Below are positions 53,970 through 63,862 of a stretch of 64,000 nucleotides of DNA, one piece after another. Within the stretch, counting starts at the first letter, position 1. Each line of letters opens with the position of its first letter. A program made the translations under genes and the position numbers. A model generated the notes under the pieces. The model was not told the DNA's origin. It made no database searches and worked only from the letters and a program-made list of their open reading frames with translations. The stretch is from Undaria pinnatifida (lineage: Eukaryota; Sar; Phaeophyceae; Laminariales; Alariaceae), in contig JABAKD010000001.1 in the NCBI GenBank assembly GCA_012845835.1, forward strand, positions 3,661,540-3,725,539. The letters run 5' to 3'.

Positions 53970-55570
53970 ATACTTAGGAATCGGGAACCGGTAAGAATAA
54001 TACGTCGAATGTTGTTTGTTGTTGATAGAGATAATTCGGCGTTATGTTTCTTAGTTTTTTTTCGCGGAGTACGTGCGTAGAGCTTACTTTGACAGCAGCA
54101 GCTGGTATTGTTTGGTTGAACGCGCTCGTGGAGATGGCAAGTGGATACCGCACGGGACTGTGCCGGCAGACTGGTAACACGCAAACAGACAGAGCTAGCT
54201 GTTGTTTACAACTGGACAGCGCGATCGCTCACTGGACCAGATAATTCGTGACAGTTGAGGCGTCTTCAATAGAGTGATGCCGACCGGGTTGAGGTGCAAT
54301 TCCGCGGCCGTAAAGGCGACCGGGCTCAAGTTGGTAGCGTCAATGTACGTACCCGGAGCGAGGTTCGGGGCCCGTGCTCTGAGTTGGGTGAAGGTGGCGG
54401 AGCAGTTGCTCTTATGGCAGCACTAGCTGTCCCGACAGCCCGAGGAGTACGCTCTGCACTCGCTGAGGATAGGAAGTGCTTCGATGCGTGCGGCTAGAGG
54501 TGACATGTCGGAACGAGCTATAGGGCGAGAAGAGAGGTGGAAGTCCGATGCATGTAAGGTGTACACCCGGAATAATGCGGACGATGCACGACAGGAGTCT
54601 CGTAAACTAGCAGCTGGCAAAGGTTTGCAAACACAGCCAGGTCAAGATACTGTATGGGATAAACTGTAGACGTCTCGCAGTAACTTCGGTTGTGGAGGAG
54701 TCAATGGTGTGGGACCATTCGGTGTCTCAGTCGTCCTAATTCGCACAGTAGAAGCCAGACAGTGGAGGGAGGGAGGGAGATGTGTTTATGAGCAAAGACA
54801 TGTGGGCATGAGGCAGAGTTGGGTACTGTGGTAGACATGTCAGCCAGCAGTTCTCCCTCCCAAACCACAGAAAAAGATAATGTACAACGCAATTAGAAAT
54901 ACATATAAAACAAGGAGAAATATGAATAGGAATCGGGAACCGATACAAGTAAGAATAATATGTTGTTTATTGTTCATAGAGAGAGTTCGGCGTTATGGTT
55001 CATGTTTTTTTTTGGCGGAGTACAGACGTAGCTTACTTTGACAGCGGCAGCTGGCACTGTTCGGTTAATCGCGCTTGTCGAGATACCAAGTGAATACCGC
55101 ACGGGACGGGGCTGGCAGACTGGTAAAACACGCGAACAGACAGAACTGTTGTTTACAACTGGACAGCGGTCGCTCACTGGACCAGATAATTAGTGATTTC
55201 TCCAGCCCACCCACCCTTCTTTCGATGGTGAGGGGACGGAGATGTTATGCGGATGTAGGTACTATTCTCGTATAACTGAGGGTATATGTACCAGTACTTG
55301 TTTTCTACCTGGTATTATTATCTTTTAGTGGCATGCGAGGGTTTATTTTACGGTATATGTTTTCTCGGAGAAGTGTGGTGGAGGAGTCAATGGTGTTAGA
55401 CCATTCGGTGTCTCAGTCGTCCTATAATTCGCACGGTAGAACCCAGACAGTGGAGGGAGGGAGATGTGCTTATGAGCAAAGACATGTGGGTATGAGGCAG
55501 AGTTGGATACTGTGGTACACATGTCAGCCAGCTGCTCTCCCTCCCAAGCCACAGAAAATTAGCATATACA
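53970..55570 (+). repeat. Two-copy direct duplication, unit 0.7-0.95 kb
   Basis: Segment a (GAATCGGGAACCG...TTCGGCGTTATG...CTTACTTTGACAGC... to CACTGGACCAGATAATT) occurs at 53977-54245 and 54931-55190. Segment b (GAGGAGTCAATGGTGT... GACAGTGGAGGGAGGGA... to TCTCCCTCCCAA) occurs at 54693-54862 and 55380-55545. The DNA between a and b differs: 54250-54690 holds a 400 bp segment absent from the second unit. Identity of the shared parts is about 85-90 per cent by eye. No conserved ORF. Confidence 0.85.
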
Positions 55571-55624
55571 GTACAACGCAATTCGAAATATACATGAACA
55601 AAAACGGTAAAGAGGTAAAAAGAT

Positions 55625-56105
55625 ACATATATATATAAAAACAAAAACGGCATTAAAGAGGTAGTCTAATACAGAAGCTATTACAAAGGTATTTCAACTG
55701 TTTCCTGATATGGTATTTCCCTTGTGTCATGATATTCCCCTCGGGGCCTAACAAGGCGTAATATATCGGATACCGCTGGATATAAAAGGGTTTCACATAC
55801 CTTTAAAGGCATGTATGTGCGTATAGGAAACAGGGGATGATGCTTTTGCCTCGCGGAATTGCACGCTATTCAGTTCGTCCGTGGCGTGTGTGGAACGAAC
55901 ACAAGAGCTTATCTAGTACATATGAGTGACCAACGTGGGACCTGCCTAGTAGAGAAACCTGCGAAGGGTGGCAGGCCTGTGTTTGTAACAGCTCCTTAAG
56001 TGGGGAGAACTCTTCATAAAATATAAATGGCACTCGCCTGCCGTACGTGGCATGTGTCACATGAATGACGAGTGCAGGTGGTGTCCACGAAACTCGACCA
56101 GGAAT
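55625..56105. other. No gene seen
   Basis: Short AT words and GATATnnTATTTCCC duplications at 55707-55735. The frame at 55866-56147 (-) is motif-free. Confidence 0.35.
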
Positions 56106-56110
56106 AACGG

Positions 56111-56371
56111 GTGGTATACGAGGGTGTTTTCCAAGCTTGCCCGGCACCTATGTATGACGAGATGTCCGACACAATTGCGTATCATGGCATCATGGTGTTT
56201 GGTCTCTGTGCTGCTGATGTCACGCTCGACGCTTTTGATGAAGAAGTGATGTCTGATCCTTTGAGAACTGCGCCCATAGTTTTTGGGGCGAACCACTCGG
56301 AATCAGCATGGGGAAACTTTCAAAGTTCTGTTAAAAAGGTTACGTGGATTGCGAAAATGCAAATTAGCTAA
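56111..56371 (+). CDS. Short ORF linked to the hairpin-end motif, unknown
   Basis: 86 codons reading MVYEGVFQACPAPMYDEMSD, IAYHGIMVFGLCAADVTLDA, then FDEEVMSDPLRTAPIVFGAN and SAWGNFQSSVKKVTWIAK. Composition is convincingly protein-like and there are no internal repeats, but no family is recognised. Just after the stop comes TATCAAAATACGTGGAATTG, the same sequence that forms the inner end of the hairpin arms at 31.7-32.5 kb, and then a decayed CCACCGGAGGA motif. The ORF may therefore be the 3' end of the coding region of the element from which those hairpins derive. It may continue upstream as another exon or frame. Confidence 0.35.
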   Translation: MVYEGVFQACPAPMYDEMSDTIAYHGIMVFGLCAADVTLDAFDEEVMSDPLRTAPIVFGANHSESAWGNFQSSVKKVTWIAKMQIS

Positions 56372-56380
56372 ATTGACAAA

Positions 56381-56470
56381 CGACATGTATCAAAATACGT
56401 GGAATTGTGGTGAGCATTGTAAGCTATAATAGTCTATATTTTCCCCAGCCCACCGGAGGACAAAACAAAA
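56381..56470 (+). repeat. Decayed copy of hairpin-end sequence
   Basis: AAAATACGTGGAATTGTGGT, GAGC...AGCTATA, ATTTTCCCCAGCCCACCGGA: the same order as 32045-32072 plus the inverted CCGGCGGA block. Confidence 0.6.
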
Positions 56471-56474
56471 AAAG

Positions 56475-56640
56475 GGTACAAGGCTACGTCAACGGGGGGG
56501 GGGGCGCCTTTAGTTACCTCCTTGCTCACCCCGGGTTGGACCCATTCCCGCGCGTGACTCGGTATCTCACTGACTGACGAAACGCTTTACTATTAATACA
56601 GTCTAGGCGATTGGTTTGGCGCAGCGTAGAGCTTACCATT
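56475..56640. other. No gene seen
   Basis: Includes a G10 run at 56495. Nothing else recognisable. Confidence 0.4.
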
Positions 56641-56645
56641 CCGGA

Positions 56646-56910
56646 CCCAGGCTACGGTAGGGGGGTCCCCTTTTGGGCCTTTTATTTCAGTGGCCAGGGG
56701 TCACTCGCGCGAGTAACCCCTTTGTGCCTATGCGATCATCTGTATTCTTCATGTTTTACATTGACCAAATTAATCCGCAATGCAAAGGTGATCTAAGCTG
56801 CGCCGAAACAAGTTCCTAAACCATCTTCATCCGTGGGGTACAGAGCCACTCGTGCGAGTGGCTCAAACACACCAGTGAAAATGGGGGTACCCCCCCTACC
56901 GTAGCCTTGG
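56646..56910. mobile_element. 265 bp MITE, copy 2
   Basis: Same length, same termini (CCCAGGCTAC / GTAGCCTTGG) and the same two palindromes (56696-56721 and 56843-56864) as the copy at 17894-18158. Flanks differ completely from copy 1, so it is a separate insertion. Confidence 0.85.
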
Positions 56911-56990
56911 CCTCCGCCGAGGATCATAGCCCTAAGTGTCCCTACGAGCACGAGCATGAAACTAGCATAGAAAAAGTTCTTTTTCATTTC

Positions 56991-57050
56991 TACTGAAAGG
57001 CTTAAGGAGATCTGAAAGGCTTACGGAGTTCTAAAAGGCTTTTTTAGGAG
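56991..57050 (+). repeat. 23 bp tandem repeat, three units
   Basis: TGAAAGGCTTAAGGAGATC, TGAAAGGCTTACGGAGTTC and TAAAAGGCTTTTTTAGGAG lie in a row. Confidence 0.8.
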
Positions 57051-57269
57051 CTCTATACCTTGCCGACGAACTGACTGTAGGGGGTCTTGAAGGTTCACCC
57101 CGATGAAGACATGACTCTTCATACCACGGAAGAGGTGCCCAGTTGTTGTTTTTTTTAGGCTACTTTTTCCCCTCTGGACTGAATTGGAAGAGCTGTATGA
57201 TTTCCATACGTACCTCACCAAAGATGCCGAAAACGTCAAGAGAAAAATGAACGTGTGCAACCCGATCAA

Positions 57270-57345
57270 TAATCGTATTTCATTGCCTACACTGTAGCCT
57301 ATACTATAGCCTATTATATAGCCTATTACATATATCATTTTCCCT
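57270..57345. repeat. TAGCCTAT short tandem repeat
   Basis: GTAGCCTATACTATAGCCTA and TATAGCCTATTACATAT: four TAGCCTA words 12-16 bp apart, then the TTTTCCCTCCCATCCACC block shared with 43545. Confidence 0.7.
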
Positions 57346-57349
57346 CCCA

Positions 57350-58610
57350 TCCACCGCATAGCTTATCCTTGAAATATTGGGCATCTGCATGTAACACTCA
57401 GGTAGAATGTTTTGCTATCATCTACCTCCGTTCCCCGCCACCATCACCCCCCCCCCCTCCGCCCCCCCCGACACACGCACACAACCCCCCCCCCCCCCCC
57501 CCGACACACGCACACAACCCCCCCCCCCCCCCCCCCCCTGCCCCGCCGCCCCACCTAAAATCAAATTCTGCTAGCGAAAATAAACACTACACCAGACAGG
57601 TGATATCACCTCATTACCTTTCCAGCAGTCCATGCCATAGCTCCAATATATTTATTATACCCCCCCCCCGCCCCCTCCCTCCCTCCCTCCCTCGCCCCCT
57701 CCCTCCCTCGCCATCCGACGGCAGGGTGCAGCAGATTCTAAGAAATTTCTGAGCTCCTAACATGATGAGGAGGTGATATCTCACCGCACGCAAATTGACT
57801 TTGAAGGCATTCGTTCGCACAGCCGGAATAAGCTTCCATGCCTTAGCCCTGAAACAAATTATACTAAAAAAAGCGTCATAATAACCGCTAGTTCCTCACT
57901 TGAGTGGAGCCCAGTCGGAAAATTACCACAAAAAACGTTCAACCTAAAACCTGCTACTCCTACCGTACTATAGCGGGATGGCTCCCCGCCACACGCACCA
58001 TCGCCTAGACCTAGCGCCACGCGTATTATAGTAAGTTCTTACCTGGTATACTTTTGCGCGACCTAAAGCGGGTGGAACCTCCCCCCCCCCCCATCGTTTT
58101 TACCCCCTCTTCGAAAACTCCACCCTCCCCTCACCGGTTGTACGACTCACAGGATATACATTTTGAACTGATGCGTTCCTGCCACAACCGCCAGATTTGT
58201 CTCCTTAAGGGGTTTACAGTTTCCGCGCGAACAGATTGAGTTGTCCCCCCCCCCACACTCCTCCTTTTCAACCCCGCCCCCTGCCCCCCCGGCCTTAAAA
58301 CTCCGCTCTCCCCTCACGGGTTATACGATTTACAGGATATACTTGATAATGTTTGATGCACATTCCCTTCCACATCTGTCAGATTTTGTCCCCCTCGAGA
58401 ACGGGTTCTATAGTTTCCGCGCACAGATTGCTTAACATCACTCTGTTGACCCTGGTAGCTACACTGTAGTTCCAAGGGGAGTCGCCGACCTAAATCCTTA
58501 GAGAGGACACACGCCCAGTAATACACGTGATTGGAGTATCACACACAGCTTGCAAATTTGAGTTTCAACGAAATGTTCGATCTCACCGCTGGAGTGGATT
58601 TGTTTTTTAT
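57350..58610 (-). repeat. R1 cluster, minus orientation, with C tracts
   Basis: Contains C runs joined by GACACACGCACACAA (57471-57540, two units), GCCTAGACCTAGCGCCACGC, then two successive R1 halves: TCACCGGTTGTACGACTCAC at 58131 and TCACGGGTTATACGATTTAC at 58313. It ends in CTGGAGTGGATTTG at 58590. The layout parallels 43.6-44.5 kb. Confidence 0.8.
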
Positions 58611-58710
58611 ATAATAACATAGTAGAACACGAAACGACAATTCGACAATTTTATTATGATAGTTTCCTCAGTTGAAGATTCCCGGCAGTCAGAACACATG
58701 TCGGCCAAAA

Positions 58711-58860
58711 GAGGTATACTGTACCCCCTACAAAAGAGGTATACTATACTCCCTACAAAAGAGGTATACTGTACCCCCTATAAAAGAGGTATACTATACC
58801 CCCTACAAAAGAGGTATACTGTACCCCCTACGAAAGGGGCAAACTGTACCCCCTTCAGCG
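58711..58860 (+). repeat. 25 bp minisatellite, six units
   Basis: GAGGTATACTRTACCCCCTA + CAAAA repeats at 58711, 58736, 58761, 58786, 58811 and 58836, the last one decayed. As 25 is not a multiple of three, every frame cycles through all three readings. No frame has a stop, giving Tyr/Lys/Pro-rich peptides that should not be taken as protein. Confidence 0.95.
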
Positions 58861-58964
58861 CCGAATCGCGCGTCGATTCCTGAAACCAACCTCCATATGC
58901 CCACCCCTTCACCACCCCTTTCTGCGCGCATATGATGTCGTTGTTTTGTTTTGTTTTCTGCCAG

Positions 58965-61431
58965 GAACGGGGAGTGTATCCTCGACGTGGGTTGCGGCGA
59001 TGGAGTCCTTACGGCCGAGTTGAAAGCCAGGGGTTGCAGGGTTGTGGGGATAGACTTTGCACCCGATATGGTCGCTGCCGCCGTCAAACGAGTGAGTGCC
59101 GTGATTGTATTCTGCGGTGCTATCTGTAGGTGCTCTTATCGGATTGTTGTCGATCAAGAAAACTCGACCGCGCCGCTGTGTTGTCAGCTAGGCCTTTAGT
59201 TGCTTTTTTGTTGGTGTTGGTGCTCAAATTGACGTTCAGTCTGGGTTAAAGCTTTGCTTTGCTTTGCGTTTGCTTTGTTAACAAAGCGCACAACAACCAA
59301 CTGCGATGCTGTCGTTTTGCGTTGACAGCACTCTGCTGCTGCTGTTGTGGTTGGACTGCCGTCTTGATCTGTTGACGGCCAAACAAGAAGAACGTGGACG
59401 TTTGCACGATGGATTGTACTCGTCTGGCGTTCTTGCAACCATTTCAAGCTGTTATTACTCCAAACTTAACAGCGGTGGGCTAAATTGAGCCGGCAGCATA
59501 TTAGCCGACGATCGGAGTTCGGTTTGATTTCGTCAAGCGTAAGTTGAGAAAACCCCATTTGACGTCAACTGTCAACGGTGAAGTCTATACGAAAGTCCGC
59601 TACCTGATGTCGCTGATACTTGGCGTGGATATTCCGCGAGCCATGGCCGACCGATAGACGTCCTTACCATTGCCCAGTACAATCTCTATCAAGTGATACG
59701 GAGCGTATATGACCCCCTATTCAGATATAATTTTTGTTTGGTACATTCCGTCTATTATCGTCGCATTTTTTGTTCTCTTTCTCCCGAGTTTAGACACTAC
59801 AACGAGATCATCCGCAAAATCTGCGGTTCTCTCGAACACCAACTTTGTTGTTTTCGGCTGAATTTGGCCTTTTGGCGTTTTTCTCAACCCATTTGACTTG
59901 ATTCTAGTATATCGGCAAACATATTGATTCCACGATAGCCCCTCGCCCAAATTCAGCGATTTTATTAAACGAACGTTTCATGGCTGCTCGGCCCGAGGCA
60001 GGGTGCTATACAAAAAACATCCTACTGTATTCTCTGGTTTGCAAATGAATATCGAACGATGACGGCGGGGTGGCAAGGGGCGCCATACGTCGGGAGATGT
60101 GATGCGGCCGGGAGCTGGTTTAAAAAAACCCGGCGATTTTGTTAAACAAATAGTTGCCGCAGAACGACTCACAAAAACAGGAAAATCTCTACAATATCAA
60201 GCGTAAAGGAACGACCTGCAGCAGCAGGACGAAATCAGTGCGCGTGTCGTATATGCTCCTACCGCTGCGGGTTGAACACGCTACGGAACGCACTCTTAGT
60301 GAACACGCTAGCGACCCCCCTCCTCTGATCGGCGTCCCGGCGGGCTGCTTCGTGTGACGGATCATGAAATCGTTAATTTGTGTTTCGTCAAGTTTTCCCT
60401 CTGAAGCGCTAAAGTGAAAGGGGTTAAGGGCAGGACGAAGGAAATAATTACGGCACCGTTTTTCCTTTTCTTTTTTTTCATCAGCTAGCGGTGTGGCCAA
60501 ACCCAAAATCGTGTTTGTTTGTATAAAAAAATCCACGAAAAAAATATGAAAATTTAATGGTACAATGTAGGCAACCCGTTTGGAAGCTTATTATGTACGT
60601 GTCGTGAAGCACGCGTGTCGACACTTTTATGATAGCTCAAATTCGAACAACACTGACCGAGAACGTGCGCGAGAACTTAAAAAGCGGAAGTTGGCCTGTC
60701 TTGTGTGCGCAGTTTTTTGTTGTTGTTTTTATTGGCTTTTCTTTGCCCTGACTGACGCCGCCCTACCGCTTTGCTGCGGTTTGTTTTGACAACGATCCAC
60801 CTCGTTTATTTTTGGTTGCTTTTTTCAGCTCGCACACTTCCACTGCTGCTGTTGCAATTGTATCGTCGGGAAGACGAAACAGTGGACGCCTACGTGGTGG
60901 ATGCAGTTTAACTTTAGTGTTTTTTTTGTTTTGCTTAGCGTTAACAGCACCCCGCCACTTTTTCTACGATTTGCTTTGACAACGCCCCACTATTCTGCTT
61001 GATAGCATTTTGACAACGCTCCAATGTTGGTTGTTGTAATTTGCATTTGGCTAACGCTCCACTGCCGGCTATTGTGATCAGGGCGACGGACAATTCAAGA
61101 ATGTAGACGTCTATGGAATATACGCGACTTTGCTACGCTTTATTGCTTATGGTCCTTTCTTCACCAGCGCTTCATTGCCCTGCTTTGATTCTCATTTGCT
61201 TTGGTTTGGTTCGCTTTTTCTTTTTTTTTGGTTCTTGCACGTTGTTGCTCCGCTTCGCTTTGGTTTGTTTCGCTCTGCTCCGATTCGGATCAACGGGAAA
61301 ACAAGGACATTGACGCCTACGTAATGGATGCCTCGGCGATCGACGCCCCGTTTGTCCTATCCAAGATTGCCAAAGCCAGCACCAACACCAACAAGCCACG
61401 CCCCGGTACGGTGCGGGAAGGGGGTGCGTGA
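58965..61431 (+). CDS. SAM-dependent methyltransferase, partial (two exons visible)
   Basis: Exon A (58965-59091) lies between a pyrimidine-rich acceptor (TTTTGTTTTCTGCCAG) and a GTGAGT donor. It encodes NGECILDVGCGDGVLTAELK then ARGCRVVGIDFAPDMVAAAV and KR. This is motif I (D-V-G-C-G-D-G), the acidic end of beta-2 (G-I-D) and helix of a class I SAM-binding Rossmann fold, similar to the UbiE/biotin-O-methyltransferase-like group. A phase-0 continuation at 61306 reads DIDAYVMDASAIDAPFVLSK, matching the usual next strand (G-V-D-A-x-V-x-D-A) with its adenine-binding Asp. That frame ends at 61431 unless spliced on. The intron would be ~2.2 kb and holds exon-start look-alikes. The upstream exons and the substrate-binding C-terminal part are not found, and repeats crowd the upstream side, so the gene may be broken. 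The substrate is unknown. Confidence 0.7.
59388..61325 (+). repeat. Reiterated exon-start sequence inside the methyltransferase intron
   Basis: Four places show a GGAnnAAnCAAG-like acceptor region followed by a version of the same codons: ACGTGGACGTTTGCACGATGG (59392), TGGACGCCTACGTGGTGGAT (60883), ATGTAGACGTCTATGGAAT (61101) and ATTGACGCCTACGTAATGGA (61309). T/G-rich sequence with TTTGCTTTG and TTGACAACGCYCCA words precedes each. Distances are about 1490, 220 and 205 bp. Confidence 0.55.
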
Positions 61432-61439
61432 AGGATTTT

Positions 61440-61750
61440 TCGGGGCATTTTTCCAGACTGCCGGGAATGGAACTCCTCAAGTACACAACAAGTTTGCAAT
61501 TCCATTCATTTACAAGTATGTTTTAAATCTAAAGCTCCTGACCTACACGTATTTACTTGTGTCATTCTCGAGAATTGTAAACATAGTTCATAGCAGTAGC
61601 TAGCATAAGTGGCGCATGTATGTGTGGCTGAGGACTTTCGCCCTCCCATCTGTTTGTGATTCTTATGCTACTGTTGGAGTCACCAACCTATATATCCTTA
61701 CGTGGAATGTAGAATTAGCTAATACGCGCGACCGATAAAGGTAGCAAGAA
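61440..61750. other. No gene seen; R1-like fragment
   Basis: GTTGGAGTCACCAACCTATA and AATACGCGCGACCGATAAAG at 61674-61740 resemble R1 read on the - strand. An acceptor-like TTTTTCCAG (61455) follows exon B. Confidence 0.4.
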
Positions 61751-61753
61751 TCG

Positions 61754-62245
61754 AATACGCATGTATTCTCGGACCAGTTCTTCTTCTCATATAGTGTGGG
61801 ATAAGAATGGTGGAAGCACCTACCGAAGGGTCGGTGCTGCCACCCCGTCGGCGAAAAAGCCCCCGAGTGTCGTCGGTTTTCCGTGTATTCATTCGCAAGT
61901 ACAACCGGACACTCGGGTCTTTCCGTCGGCGGTTGAAGAAGAACTTAGAACCAGGTCTGCGTATACCTGGTGTCCCTTACACCGTGTAAATATGTTGTAT
62001 TCTTTGTGGGGTGGGCGGGCGGTGTCTCAAATAAGCTCTCGATTCTCCCTTCTCTATTTGGAGAAGAACAGCTTGTTGGAAAGTGAGCTTGGGGGCTTGT
62101 CTTGTCCTCGAATGAGGCCTATCATTTCGTGGGGGATAGGGGATCGTTCGAGAACGTTCCCCATCCCGGTTCTGGATAATACGCATGTATTCTCGGACCA
62201 GTTCTTCTTCTCATATAGTGTGGGATAAGAATGGTGGAAGCACCT
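61754..62245 (-). mobile_element. Split direct repeats (B1-A2-B2 type) of the YR element
   Basis: A 68 bp sequence (AATACGCATGTATTCTCGGA ... AATGGTGGAAGCACCT) occurs exactly twice in the same orientation, at 61754-61821 and 62178-62245, with 356 bp between. It lies directly 3' of the recombinase ORF (which reads leftwards). Ngaro- and PAT-type tyrosine-recombinase retroelements end in B1-A2-B2, with A1 at their other end. The 356 bp spacer contains two strong hairpins (CCCGAGTGTC/GACACTCGGG at 61863-61915 and ACCAGGT/ACCTGGT at 61951-61972). The matching A1 would lie beyond the right edge of the window. Confidence 0.6.
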
Positions 62246-62249
62246 CCCG

Positions 62250-62380
62250 TGGCCGGTGCTACCTCCCCTCCCATACTCTGTAGTCCTCTCAGTATCACGA
62301 TATTCAGTTTGTCGTTATGCTGATCGGGCTGTCATCCCACACTCTCTCTCTTGGTCGCTGTTGTTAAGACGATAATTGTA
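62250..62380. other. Non-coding 3' flank of the recombinase ORF
   Basis: Short pyrimidine-rich stretch between the split repeat and the recombinase stop codon. Confidence 0.5.
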
Positions 62381-63862
62381 TTACATCATTGGAGCATTTC
62401 CGAACGCTGCCCATGACTTGCTCTGAGTACTCAACGGGAAATCATTGATAACCCTGTATTGGTCCTCTGTCACTCCAGGGACCATGGAATATCCCGATGA
62501 TCCTGGGGACACTACTTGGGCTAGCTGCATGTACCTCCATGCTGTTTTCGGGTCTTTCCAAAATGCTCGTTGCATGATGGTGGACAGATCGTCCCCCGCT
62601 AAAGCTCGTGAAACCGCCCCCCCCGATCTGAACGAGTGCATCGAGAAATCCCCTTCTACGCCTGCTGCGGCCGCGCTCTGCTTGAGAAAAGATGTCATTT
62701 GACTCGCTGAAAGTGGGTGAGCGCCTCGCACCGGCTCGCCACTCTCTCCTACCGTGGTAATGGTCGGAAACAGGTAACCCTTGTCCATGTCCCACCCGGC
62801 GAAGTTTCCTACTGCTATCCATTGTTCGACTGCTCTAATGGCGCATGTGTCTGGGTGCTGCTCGTCGTAAGGAATGGTGAGCAAATGGTCTGCACCGTCT
62901 CGCATGGTCTTTCCCCACTGGAAATTGAACAGGAAACCGCAATGGTTGGGAAGCCTAAGAATGCGTTGGGTGAGGGTGCGCGTAAGTTCGTCTCCTCGCT
63001 TTGTTGTACCGAACGCTACCGTGAATAGAGCAATGTTGCGAGCGAGGGTCAGCTTCTCTACCTTATCTACCGTGCCCTGGAGGCGTGCTTGTAAAGGTGT
63101 TACGATAGCTGATAGGTGGCTGCGCAACAAAGCCGGTGCCTGTTTCACCCTCACGCCTGCTTTCTTTTGCTCTGCTCTCGTGAAAGCCATGTACTGGGTC
63201 ACGATGTCGCTCCTGACTGGGTTCCCTACCCTTAACTGGTCGCACCATGCTGGCGCCACCCCGAGATCTCTCTCATACGCTACTGCGAGCTTGGATACGT
63301 AATTTGTTCGGAGGGAATCGTGGGCAAACCTCTTGTCGCATAGACCTCCCGTTCTGCAGGAATCTGTGAGTGTGTCTGTCCCCACTGCCTCGCAGTCTAC
63401 GTGGTGTACGACTGTGCGTCTCCGCTCTCCGCATGCGTCTAACCAACAGAGGAACTGAAGAACGTCTATTGGTTGTGCGGCCGCCATATGTCTGGCGCCT
63501 TTCCCCACTCGTGATCTGAGAAACCTGTTAAACAAATCCGTTGTCTGATTCCTGCTCTTTACCGATGCTAATGCTGCTACGGCGGCGTGGAACTGTTCCT
63601 CTCGCCGCTCAATGGCCTTCTCATCTACTAGCATCGGCGGGGTTGTACTTTCACTGACGTTTACACTCGGTTTCGCACAGAATTGGCAGAACCTGAATGC
63701 CTCGTCGTTCTCGCCATGACACATTGGGCAGAGTACCCGTGCCCGTACCGCTGATACCTTAACCAAAGGGTTATTGTGTGTGTCCGGGAGTGTCTTGTCT
63801 GCGGAGAACCCGGTGAGTAATGCTGCCATTTGTTGTGCCAAAGAACGAAACGGTCCGAGCAT
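62381..63862 (-). CDS. Tyrosine recombinase of a YR (Ngaro/DIRS- or Crypton-type) mobile element
   Basis: 493 codons, uninterrupted. Residues 45-62 hold a CPMC...CQFC zinc ribbon (C45, C48, C59, C62). Residues ~90-260 are helical and match the core-binding part. From ~270 comes the catalytic domain with the expected order: R289 in TKRGDELTR, H409-S-F-R412 (HxxR) in HSFRSGGA, W435 at the His/Trp position in FWKDPKTAWRYM, and Y444 as the likely nucleophile. These enzymes cut and rejoin DNA through a 3'-phosphotyrosine and integrate circular element copies. The frame stays open upstream of the chosen ATG (RAHCFIRHRPEQAFRG) to at least ~63935, so the start is uncertain and the ORF may be longer. 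No reverse transcriptase is in the window. The 3' direct repeats favour a Ngaro-type retroelement; a Crypton is the alternative. Confidence 0.85.
   Translation of the reverse strand: MLGPFRSLAQQMAALLTGFSADKTLPDTHNNPLVKVSAVRARVLCPMCHGENDEAFRFCQFCAKPSVNVSESTTPPMLVDEKAIERREEQFHAAVAALASVKSRNQTTDLFNRFLRSRVGKGARHMAAAQPIDVLQFLCWLDACGERRRTVVHHVDCEAVGTDTLTDSCRTGGLCDKRFAHDSLRTNYVSKLAVAYERDLGVAPAWCDQLRVGNPVRSDIVTQYMAFTRAEQKKAGVRVKQAPALLRSHLSAIVTPLQARLQGTVDKVEKLTLARNIALFTVAFGTTKRGDELTRTLTQRILRLPNHCGFLFNFQWGKTMRDGADHLLTIPYDEQHPDTCAIRAVEQWIAVGNFAGWDMDKGYLFPTITTVGESGEPVRGAHPLSASQMTSFLKQSAAAAGVEGDFSMHSFRSGGAVSRALAGDDLSTIMQRAFWKDPKTAWRYMQLAQVVSPGSSGYSMVPGVTEDQYRVINDFPLSTQSKSWAAFGNAPMM

Noticed and set aside
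58711-58860. CRISPR-like regular repeats
   Set aside because: 25 bp units are directly adjacent without spacers; a plain minisatellite in eukaryotic DNA.
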